A stretch of DNA of 5,543 nt from Opitutaceae bacterium UBA6669. Lineage in GTDB: Bacteria > Verrucomicrobiota > Verrucomicrobiia > Opitutales > Opitutaceae. A model generated the notes under the pieces. That model did not search any database. It had not been told where the DNA came from and was given only the letters and a program-made list of their open reading frames with translations. Below are positions 1 to 5,543 of the stretch, piece after piece (the stretch's first letter is position 1; every line of letters begins with the position of its first letter). The stretch covers positions 3,911 to 9,453 of the forward strand of contig DKKJ01000213.1 of NCBI GenBank assembly GCA_002455175.1, written 5' to 3'. The position numbers and the translations under genes are program-made.

Positions 1-40
1 CACACACACGGCCTCAGCTGGCGTCCACCTCGAAATCTGA
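1..40 (+). CDS. Possible C-terminal tail of an upstream gene (partial)
   Basis: Frame 2 is open from the window edge and reads THTASAGVHLEI before a TGA at 38-40. The codons mostly end in G or C, like the genes downstream, and the stop leaves 25 bases before the GTG proposed as the aminotransferase start. This fits the tight spacing of the rest of the cluster. Twelve codons are too few to recognise a family, and both other forward frames are also open across this stretch. Bases 1-9 are a short CA run cut by the edge. The call is mainly one of spacing and is weak. Confidence 0.3.
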   Translation, partial: THTASAGVHLEI

Positions 41-65
41 CCGGAGCTCCAAATCGGCTGCGGTC

Positions 66-1370
66 GTGGCTCAAAACGAGCGATGGATTCCGGGTGGAGT
101 CGTCTCTCTCAATCGAAAGGTAGACCCCAACCTCTGCTTTACCCGCGGAAAGGGCAGCCGGGTCTGGGACATCGACGGAAACGAGTACATCGACTACCAA
201 GCAGCCTTCTCTGCCGTCTTCTTAGGACATAATGACGAAGACGTAAACGAAGCCGTCGCTCTCGCCCTGCGTGACGATCGTGTTCTTATGGGCGCTGGTC
301 CTACCGATCGCGAAGGTGAGCTGGCAGAATTGATTTGTGGCCGCGTCCCAGGAGTCGAAAAGCTGCAAATCACCAACACCGGTTCAGAGGCCACCTATCA
401 CGCCCTCCGTATTGCCCGCGCTTATACTGGCCGCGACGACCTGATTATTATTCAAGGCGGCTACAACGGCTGGCATAACGATGTCGCCGGCAATGTGATC
501 AGTGACTTACGCTCCGTCGGCCCTCGCGTAAGCCCCGGTGAGTATCCGTTCGATCCCATCTCGGCAGGAATCCCTGTTTCTCACCAGCGTCACGTACACA
601 TCGTCAACTTCAACGACCTCGATTCCATCCGCTATGTCGCCGCTCGCTATCCGATCTCATGCGTGATGCTCGAACCTATATTGCAGAATATCGGCGTGGT
701 GAAACCTCAACCGGGTTACCTGGAAGGATTGCGCGCCCTTGCCGATGAGCTGGGCTTCCTCCTCATTTTCGACGAGGTCAAAACCGGATTTCGTCACGCC
801 TTTGGCGGCTACCAAAGTCTTTGTGGAGTCACCCCGGATCTCTGCACCTTCGGAAAGGCCGTCGCCAATGGTTACCCGATCGGGATTATCGGCGGACGCA
901 CACGGTTCATGGATTACTTCACCCATCCGGAGCGAGAAAAACGGGTGCTCATCGCCGGGACTTATAACGCTCACCCCATTCCGGTCGCCGCTGCCATCGC
1001 CACATTGCACAAACTTCTGTCTCCTCGCCACGATGTTTATACGCACATCGAAAACCTGGGGCGCTCTCTGCAATTAGGCCTCAATGACATCCTTCGCCGT
1101 TCAGGGCGTGCGTTTCACGTCGCTCGTCAAGGCTCGGCCCTATGCGTCTATTTCATGGATCATGCACCGGTGGACTTCCATGACTTGGCCCGCTGCAACG
1201 ACGCTGCTTTCGACCGCAAATGGCGTCTCGCCTTGATCGAAAAGGGCATCTACCAGTTCCCGCTTTCGAGCAAACAAGCGAGTTTGAGTTTCGCTCACAG
1301 CGAGGAGGATATCGCGCTGACACTGGAGAAAGTGGAAGAGGTGATGATGTCACCCGCTCTGACTGCTTAA
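66..1370 (+). CDS. Class III PLP-dependent aminotransferase, glutamate-1-semialdehyde aminomutase-like
   Basis: This is a fold-type I PLP enzyme of aminotransferase class III that moves an amino group to or from an aldehyde or ketone, probably in the cytoplasm (no signal peptide or membrane segment). Visible family marks are IPGGV (8-12), WDIDGNEYIDY (34-44), the phosphate-binding NTGSEAT (104-110), YNGWHND (133-139), LEP (202-204), FDEVKTGFR with the cofactor Asp at 236, and TFGKAVANGYP with the Schiff-base Lys at 264. The length, 434 residues, is normal for the family. True HemL usually has GKxxGGGxPVGAxGG at the lysine loop; here it is GKAVANGYPIGIIGG, as in class III enzymes acting on sugars or other metabolites. 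Its place beside hydrolase and transporter genes also argues against tetrapyrrole synthesis. The start is uncertain: GTG at 66 leaves only seven residues before IPGGV, a little short, and the frame stays open to the window edge, although no ATG lies upstream in view. The substrate is unknown. Confidence 0.9.
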   Translation: MAQNERWIPGGVVSLNRKVDPNLCFTRGKGSRVWDIDGNEYIDYQAAFSAVFLGHNDEDVNEAVALALRDDRVLMGAGPTDREGELAELICGRVPGVEKLQITNTGSEATYHALRIARAYTGRDDLIIIQGGYNGWHNDVAGNVISDLRSVGPRVSPGEYPFDPISAGIPVSHQRHVHIVNFNDLDSIRYVAARYPISCVMLEPILQNIGVVKPQPGYLEGLRALADELGFLLIFDEVKTGFRHAFGGYQSLCGVTPDLCTFGKAVANGYPIGIIGGRTRFMDYFTHPEREKRVLIAGTYNAHPIPVAAAIATLHKLLSPRHDVYTHIENLGRSLQLGLNDILRRSGRAFHVARQGSALCVYFMDHAPVDFHDLARCNDAAFDRKWRLALIEKGIYQFPLSSKQASLSFAHSEEDIALTLEKVEEVMMSPALTA

Positions 1371-1385
1371 GCCCGTCGTTTTGTC

Positions 1386-2777
1386 ATGCCTTCACCTCAC
1401 CCCTCGCTCGTGAGCGCCTTCGCCAGCAAAATCGGCGTGGCGCGCGTCGACATCACTCCGCCCATTGGGATCTACGCCCGGAGCTGGGGACTGGCCAAAC
1501 ACGATGTCGCTGAAGGTATCCACCGTCCCCTGACGGCCACGGTCTGCGCGCTAGGTGACAGCCCCGCGCCCATGGTTTTGATCTCGGTTGATTTGGGCTG
1601 GTGGAAGAGCCGGGAGGACGAGGCCTATCTTCGCAGCGGGCTTCTGTCAGCTCTATCGCTGCCGGAAAGCCACTTGTTGATCTCGTTTTCTCACACGCAC
1701 GCCGGCCCCAGCTTATCCCGCGACGAAGCCCAACAACCCGGTGGAGAACTCATCACTCCTTATCTGGCTTTTCTTAAAGAGCAGCTGATTGCCGCAGCAC
1801 GTGCTGCCCTACAGACACGCCAATCCGCCCATCTCTCGTGGCGATGGGGTCGCTGCGATCTAGCCACCCACCGTGATCTCCCGGAGCCTGGCACCTCGAG
1901 ATTCGTGGTGGGATACAACCCACAAGAAAGGGCCGACGACACGCTGCTTGTTGGTCAGGTCATCGCAGCCAGCGATGGAAAAACCATCGCCACTCTGGTC
2001 AACTACGCCTGCCATCCCACCACACTGGCCTGGGACAACCGTCTTATTTCGCCCGATTTTCCCGGTGCCATGCGTGAGGTGGTGGAAAGAGAAACTCAAT
2101 CGCCCTGTCTCTTTCTGCAAGGCGCGTCCGGCGAATTGGCGCCGGCAGAACAGTACAAAGGCGATACCGCAGTCGCCGATCGCCACGGTCGCCGACTCGG
2201 TCACGCCGTCTTGTCCGTCCTCAACGCTTGGCCCGACCAGCAGCAGCAGTTCAGTGAAGTGGTGGAATCCGGCGCCGCACTCGCCACCACACGCACCCTA
2301 CCTTTCCCTTCGAGCACACGTCAGCATGCAGAGTGTGCGCCTCTAGAACTCGCCCTCAAACCGATGCCGTCGATTGCAGAAATCGAACGCGAGCTGCAAG
2401 CCTGCACGGACCGCACGACCTCCGAGCGACTCCGCAGGGCGCGTGGAGTGCGCCGGATCGTGGGCGAAGGGTCGCACTATGCCATGCCTCTTTGGATCTG
2501 GAAACTAGGAGAGGCTTACCTGATCGCGACTCCAAGCGAAGCCTACTCCGCCTTGCAGGAAACGGTGCGGCACCATTTTCCCCAACGACCCATCGCCGTG
2601 CTCAATGTGACCAACGGCTACGTGGGTTACCTTCCGCCTTCTGAACACGCGAGCCGTGATCAGTACTCAGTTTGGCAAAGTCCTTTTCAATCGGGCTCCC
2701 TAGAAAAAGTCATCCACCACGCGCGTAGCCGCGTCGCAGACTCTCTGGCGAAAACAGCCGCTATTCTCCCTTCCTAA
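1386..2777 (+). CDS. Neutral/alkaline ceramidase-like metal hydrolase (PF04734-type), cytoplasmic
   Basis: This protein of 463 residues matches the N-terminal catalytic domain of neutral ceramidases and lacks their C-terminal immunoglobulin-like domain. Marks in order are GVARVDITPP (17-26), HRPLTATV (46-53), SVDLGWW (67-73), SHTHAGP (102-108), NYACHPTTLA (206-215), QGASGELAP (245-253), TPSEAY (382-387), NGYVGYLPP (410-418) and QYSVW (426-430). By comparison with the Pseudomonas enzyme, the zinc ligands would be a His in SHTHAG (103 or 105), His210, Glu385 and Tyr427; all are present. The nucleophilic serine of ceramidases sits in GDVSP; here the segment reads GELAP, with Ala252 at that place, so the classic ceramidase mechanism is doubtful. 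Many bacterial relatives also differ here. There is no signal peptide, unlike secreted ceramidases. It lies 15 bases after the aminotransferase and 9 before the glycosidase-like gene. The likely role is hydrolysis of an amide or ester in an imported compound (inference). A run of four CAG codons gives Gln285-288 in a less conserved stretch. Confidence 0.85.
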   Translation: MPSPHPSLVSAFASKIGVARVDITPPIGIYARSWGLAKHDVAEGIHRPLTATVCALGDSPAPMVLISVDLGWWKSREDEAYLRSGLLSALSLPESHLLISFSHTHAGPSLSRDEAQQPGGELITPYLAFLKEQLIAAARAALQTRQSAHLSWRWGRCDLATHRDLPEPGTSRFVVGYNPQERADDTLLVGQVIAASDGKTIATLVNYACHPTTLAWDNRLISPDFPGAMREVVERETQSPCLFLQGASGELAPAEQYKGDTAVADRHGRRLGHAVLSVLNAWPDQQQQFSEVVESGAALATTRTLPFPSSTRQHAECAPLELALKPMPSIAEIERELQACTDRTTSERLRRARGVRRIVGEGSHYAMPLWIWKLGEAYLIATPSEAYSALQETVRHHFPQRPIAVLNVTNGYVGYLPPSEHASRDQYSVWQSPFQSGSLEKVIHHARSRVADSLAKTAAILPS

Positions 2778-2786
2778 CGTCCGACC

Positions 2787-2900
2787 ATGATCATTCCTCT
2801 TCACCCGCTTCCCTATTCGTTTTTTCGCCGTCTTGCCCTTGAACTATCGCGAGTTGGGGGAGCACTCTTCGGACTCGGACTTTTTGCAACCAGCTTTGCC
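2787..2900 (+). other. Signal peptide of the glycosidase-like protein
   Basis: Residues 1-38 form a Sec-type signal: a rather long n-region with Arg14, Arg15 and Arg22, then the hydrophobic stretch VGGALFGLGLFATSFA and a Ser-x-Ala cleavage site after Ala38. The Arg pair lies in FFRRLAL, which lacks the serine or threonine before the pair and the spacing of a Tat signal, so Sec export is more likely. No lipobox cysteine is seen. No in-frame ATG or GTG closer to the hydrophobic core is available, which supports the ATG at 2787. Confidence 0.75.
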
Positions 2901-4982
2901 GCGACTGAATTTCGATCAGGATCTGCTGCCCATGTCGTGGCCCAACCCACCACGGAGCTGGACCAGCGCATGACTCGCCACCTCGCCGACTACCTAGGAC
3001 GGGTTCTCGGCACTCCGACACGCGTCGTCGCCAATCTTGATCTCGTGCCCTCCGGCGCTCCCGCTGTCATTTTGGCCAACTCTAGTCAGGACCTAGCCCA
3101 AGGCGCTCTCACTCCCGCGGAATCTCCAGAAGCCTTTACCCTGCAAACGCTCTCCTCTCACGGCAGAGCGCTCGTACGAGCTACCGGCCGCACGGACAAA
3201 GGGCTCAAGCGAGCGATCCAACGCCTCATCATTCTCAGCGAACAAACACAGCCCGGCTGGGTGGTCCCGGATTTGAACGTAACCGAAACCCCCTGGATTC
3301 CCCGCCGGGAATGGACGCTCTGCGCTTGGAGTCCTGAGTTGGTCCGCGGGATGTTCAGTAATCCCTACGCTGACAAACGGATGAACGTCTGGCTCTACAG
3401 TGATCGCCAGGTGGCGGCTTATGTCGACATGTTTGACTGGTTCGGATTCAGCGGTGCCCAACTGATGGATACCGTAGCCAATTATGCTGCCGTTGGATCG
3501 CAAGAGGCCTACCGCGGTCGGCTGCGCATGTTCACCCAATCGCTGCGCCAGAATGCCCAGGATGTGACTCTCTGGGTTTGGGCGTCTCAGTTTAACGGTT
3601 TCGGGTGGGTCGACCGCGACGTCGTTTCAACCCCTCAACCCGGCCTCTCTGCCTTCGAGGACCCCGCAGTTCGCGCGACCTTCGAACGTTACTACGATGG
3701 CTATGCGGAATTGGCTCCAGACGTGGACCTCTTGATCACCCACTTTTATGACCCCGGCACGCTGAAGGACCGCAAAGACGTCTTTGCCTACATGGGCCTG
3801 CTCCGCGACAAATTTGTGGCGAAAAATCCCAAGGTAAAACTCGGCGTCGACTTTTGGTACGCCGGAGAGGAAGCCGCCTACATGCAGGAGTTGGTCGATC
3901 ACGGTTTCAAAGACGTCCTCTTCCTGGCCAATACGATGCCCCACACCTACCCTCCCGGACGCCGCGAGCAACTGCACGAGAATGCCAAAGCCAAGGGATT
4001 GGAAATCGGTGTGTGGGGGTGGCACACCGCTGAGATCGAATCCGACCAAATCCCCACGATGCACGTAAACGCGCAGCTCCTGGCGCATTTCTACCGCCAG
4101 ATGAAAGCCGGCGCACACAGTATCCATCCCTTCACCTACTGGTCGGAGATGGAGGCCTGTCATTTGGTCAATATTTGCTCTCTCTACGCCGCCGGCCAGC
4201 TCCTCTGGAATCCGGATCGTGATCCGGATGCCATTCTTCGGGAAATCGCTCACGGTATCTGGGGTCCAAAAAATGGCCCGGTGATGCTCGACGTGCTCCA
4301 TTTGATTCAAGACACGCGCAGCGGCCCAACCTGGGACACCTATTGGATGTGGCTTCCTACACACCGGCTGGGAACCGAAGACGCCAACGAAGATCTCCGA
4401 CGTGTCAACGAAGCCATCTCGCGTCTTGAGACTCTGAAAACCGACACTGCGTATGTATCTAAGTTTCCACTCCCTTTTCCTCCAGCTACCTTTGTCGAGC
4501 TGATCCTTCCCCATCTCTGGCAGATCAAATCGTTCGCAGAGTTCCGCCTCAAATTCGAATCCCTCACCGCCCTTGCCAAGAACGGTGCCTCTTCCGCGGA
4601 ACTCACCGCGAAGGCCAACGCCATCTGGGATCCTATTCGGGATTACTCCACTTGGATCGGAGCGTTCGGCCCACCCGAGGCAGTCACTCAGGAAAACATG
4701 CTCATGGCGTTTGCCAAGGAGCATCAGCTCACCTTAACGCCCCCTGCCTGGTTGCGGGCACGCGATGCCGATCGGCAACTGCAGTGGATCCAAAATCGTC
4801 AGCGCGCCTCCGCTTCCCCTCTTGAATTCAGCCCTGATGATCGTTTTCTGTGGAAGGAATTCCTCTGGACTCTCGAGAAAGGCCATGACCGGTTTCAACT
4901 GCTCATCGACCAAGGTTGGGTAACGAAGACGGGCGATAATTCTTATCGCCTCAGCAACTGGGAGAGTTTCCGGGGCCGCTGA
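2787..4982 (+). CDS. Exported glycoside hydrolase-like protein (alpha-glucuronidase/hexosaminidase-type layout)
   Basis: This is a protein of 731 residues. The N-terminus has a basic n-region (Arg14-Arg15, Arg22), a hydrophobic core at about 23-37 and a likely signal peptidase I site after SFA (Ala38). Residues of about 45-165 resemble the alpha/beta domain that precedes the barrel in GH67 and GH20 enzymes: a conserved helix (HLADYLGRVLG, 65-75), a strand (AVILANS, 93-99) and the RATGRTDKGLKRAIQRLI type of motif (131-148). PWIPRREW (169-176) opens the probable TIM barrel, about 170-480, with strand-like segments near 199-204, 261-268, 313-320, 350-357, 376-382 and 406-412. LLWNPDRDPDAILREIAHGIWGP (472-494) is the helical segment that follows the barrel in alpha-glucuronidase and DUF4838-type proteins. 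The remainder to 731 appears mostly helical. Acidic candidates for catalysis are Asp228, Asp355, Glu361, Glu416, Glu418, Glu454 and Glu456; none can be assigned by eye. The likely role is removal of a sugar from a glycan or glycoside in the periplasm or outside the cell. The exact family is not recognised. Confidence 0.72.
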   Translation: MIIPLHPLPYSFFRRLALELSRVGGALFGLGLFATSFAATEFRSGSAAHVVAQPTTELDQRMTRHLADYLGRVLGTPTRVVANLDLVPSGAPAVILANSSQDLAQGALTPAESPEAFTLQTLSSHGRALVRATGRTDKGLKRAIQRLIILSEQTQPGWVVPDLNVTETPWIPRREWTLCAWSPELVRGMFSNPYADKRMNVWLYSDRQVAAYVDMFDWFGFSGAQLMDTVANYAAVGSQEAYRGRLRMFTQSLRQNAQDVTLWVWASQFNGFGWVDRDVVSTPQPGLSAFEDPAVRATFERYYDGYAELAPDVDLLITHFYDPGTLKDRKDVFAYMGLLRDKFVAKNPKVKLGVDFWYAGEEAAYMQELVDHGFKDVLFLANTMPHTYPPGRREQLHENAKAKGLEIGVWGWHTAEIESDQIPTMHVNAQLLAHFYRQMKAGAHSIHPFTYWSEMEACHLVNICSLYAAGQLLWNPDRDPDAILREIAHGIWGPKNGPVMLDVLHLIQDTRSGPTWDTYWMWLPTHRLGTEDANEDLRRVNEAISRLETLKTDTAYVSKFPLPFPPATFVELILPHLWQIKSFAEFRLKFESLTALAKNGASSAELTAKANAIWDPIRDYSTWIGAFGPPEAVTQENMLMAFAKEHQLTLTPPAWLRARDADRQLQWIQNRQRASASPLEFSPDDRFLWKEFLWTLEKGHDRFQLLIDQGWVTKTGDNSYRLSNWESFRGR

Positions 4983-4986
4983 GTCC

Positions 4987-5543
4987 ATGCGCGTTCAACT
5001 GGAAGCCCTGGATATCGGGGTATTTGCCGCCTACCTCCTGGCGGTGGCGCTGCTAGCCGGGTGGGCGTCGCGTGGGAAAAGTGCCACGCGACGAGACTAC
5101 TTCTTAGGGGGCGATAAACTGCCTTGGTGGATGATTGGCGGCAGTATCGTCGCCGCCAATATCAGCAGTGATCATTTCATCGGCGTGATGGGCGTCGCCT
5201 ATCAACACGGCTTTGTCGCCATGACTGTCGAGTGGGGAGCTATTCTGATCGGGTTCAACGCGCTGCTCTGGATTTTCCTCCCTTATTACTTGCGAAACGG
5301 TTTCTACACGATGCCGGAGTTCCTCCAGCGCCGCTATGGACCCGTGGCCCGGGCTCTTTTCGCCATCCTGATTCTTCTCACGTATGTCTTCGTGGAAATC
5401 GCCGCGGTTCTTTATTTTGGCGCTCTCGCGCTCCACGAGCTCCTCGGAATTCCGGTTCACCTCTGTGTCCCATTGATCGCAGTGGTCACTGGAGCCTACA
5501 CTGTGGTGGGTGGACTACGCGCCGTGGTATGGACGGAAATGTT
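4987..5543 (+). CDS. Sodium:solute symporter, SGLT/SSS family (3' end outside window)
   Basis: The first 185 codons of a sodium-coupled transporter of the SSS (SLC5) family are present; a full member has about 500-600 residues. The start ATG is four bases after the glycosidase stop, suggesting translational coupling. Hydrophobic segments lie near residues 8-27, 48-73, 80-101, 121-150 and 157-177. The segment RDYFLGGDKLPWWMIGGS (36-53) is the usual run into the broken first core helix. AANISSDHFIG (56-66) closely matches the AANISAEQFIG stretch of Vibrio SGLT, which carries sodium and sugar ligands. Glu82 in VEW corresponds to the sugar-binding Glu88 of that protein. GGLRAVVWTEM (175-185) matches the family's GG-x-x-A-x-x-x-T-(D/E) motif. 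By eye, His63 replaces the galactose-binding Gln69 and Ala85 replaces Ser91, so the substrate may be a different sugar or a sugar derivative. Its position suggests that it imports the product of the exported glycosidase-like protein. Confidence 0.92.
   Translation, partial: MRVQLEALDIGVFAAYLLAVALLAGWASRGKSATRRDYFLGGDKLPWWMIGGSIVAANISSDHFIGVMGVAYQHGFVAMTVEWGAILIGFNALLWIFLPYYLRNGFYTMPEFLQRRYGPVARALFAILILLTYVFVEIAAVLYFGALALHELLGIPVHLCVPLIAVVTGAYTVVGGLRAVVWTEM

Noticed and set aside
1..9. Short CA dinucleotide run
   Set aside because: Cut by the window edge and only about four units; no support for a functional repeat.
657..1073. Antisense open frame of 138 codons within the aminotransferase
   Set aside because: It overlaps the most conserved PLP-binding part of a clear gene and has no recognisable motif.
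1220..1513. Forward open frame bridging the aminotransferase-hydrolase junction
   Set aside because: It overlaps well-supported coding sequence on both sides in another frame and its product is rich in arginine with no family features.
2238..2249. Four tandem CAG codons
   Set aside because: Too short to be a meaningful repeat; it simply encodes Gln285-288 in a less conserved stretch.
1873..2346. Forward open frame inside the ceramidase-like gene
   Set aside because: It covers the zinc-ligand region in a different frame; the product is low in complexity and matches nothing known.
4210..4229. Perfect 9-base inverted repeat, ATCCGGATC and GATCCGGAT with a 2-base spacer
   Set aside because: It falls in the conserved coding segment NPDRDPDA and arises from repeated Pro-Asp codons. 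There is no T run and no gene boundary, so neither a terminator nor an operator is supported.
3627..4724. Long antisense open frame of 365 codons
   Set aside because: It lies wholly inside the glycosidase-like gene on the opposite strand, shows no recognisable domain and is best explained by the GC-biased codon use of the real gene.
5104..5460. Antisense open frame of 118 codons at the window end
   Set aside because: It is the reverse of the membrane-spanning part of the symporter; the hydrophilic product is expected from the complement of hydrophobic codons.

Overview
The window holds four same-strand genes packed head to tail, with gaps of 15, 9 and 4 bases between them. It looks like the middle of a catabolic operon. 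It contains no RNA gene, mobile element, CRISPR array or convincing terminator. The DNA is moderately GC-rich. None of the starts has a good Shine-Dalgarno sequence. Together with the gene types (a PF04734 ceramidase-like protein, a large exported glycosidase-like protein and an SGLT-type symporter), this suggests a bacterium of the Planctomycetes-Verrucomicrobia-Lentisphaerae group, most likely Verrucomicrobiota. That placement is inference from gene content; no phylogenetic marker is present.

Layout. Bases 1-40 may hold the last 12 codons of an upstream gene. Bases 66-1370 encode a PLP-dependent class III aminotransferase that resembles glutamate-1-semialdehyde aminomutase but is probably not HemL. 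Bases 1386-2777 encode a neutral-ceramidase-like metal hydrolase without a signal peptide; it keeps all four expected zinc ligands but has alanine at the position of the ceramidase nucleophilic serine. Bases 2787-4982 encode an exported 731-residue protein with the layout of alpha-glucuronidase/hexosaminidase-like glycosidases. Bases 4987-5543 hold the first 185 codons of a sodium:solute symporter of the SGLT type, cut by the window end.

How they may work together (inference). The exported glycosidase-like protein would release a sugar or glycoside outside the cytoplasm. The symporter would import it with sodium. Inside the cell, the ceramidase-like enzyme would cut an amide or ester bond, and the aminotransferase would move or remove an amino group. 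This points to use of a nitrogen-bearing sugar or N-acylated glycoconjugate. The substrate cannot be read from the sequence. The combination of a ceramidase-fold enzyme with an aminotransferase, glycosidase and sugar symporter is the most interesting feature of the window.
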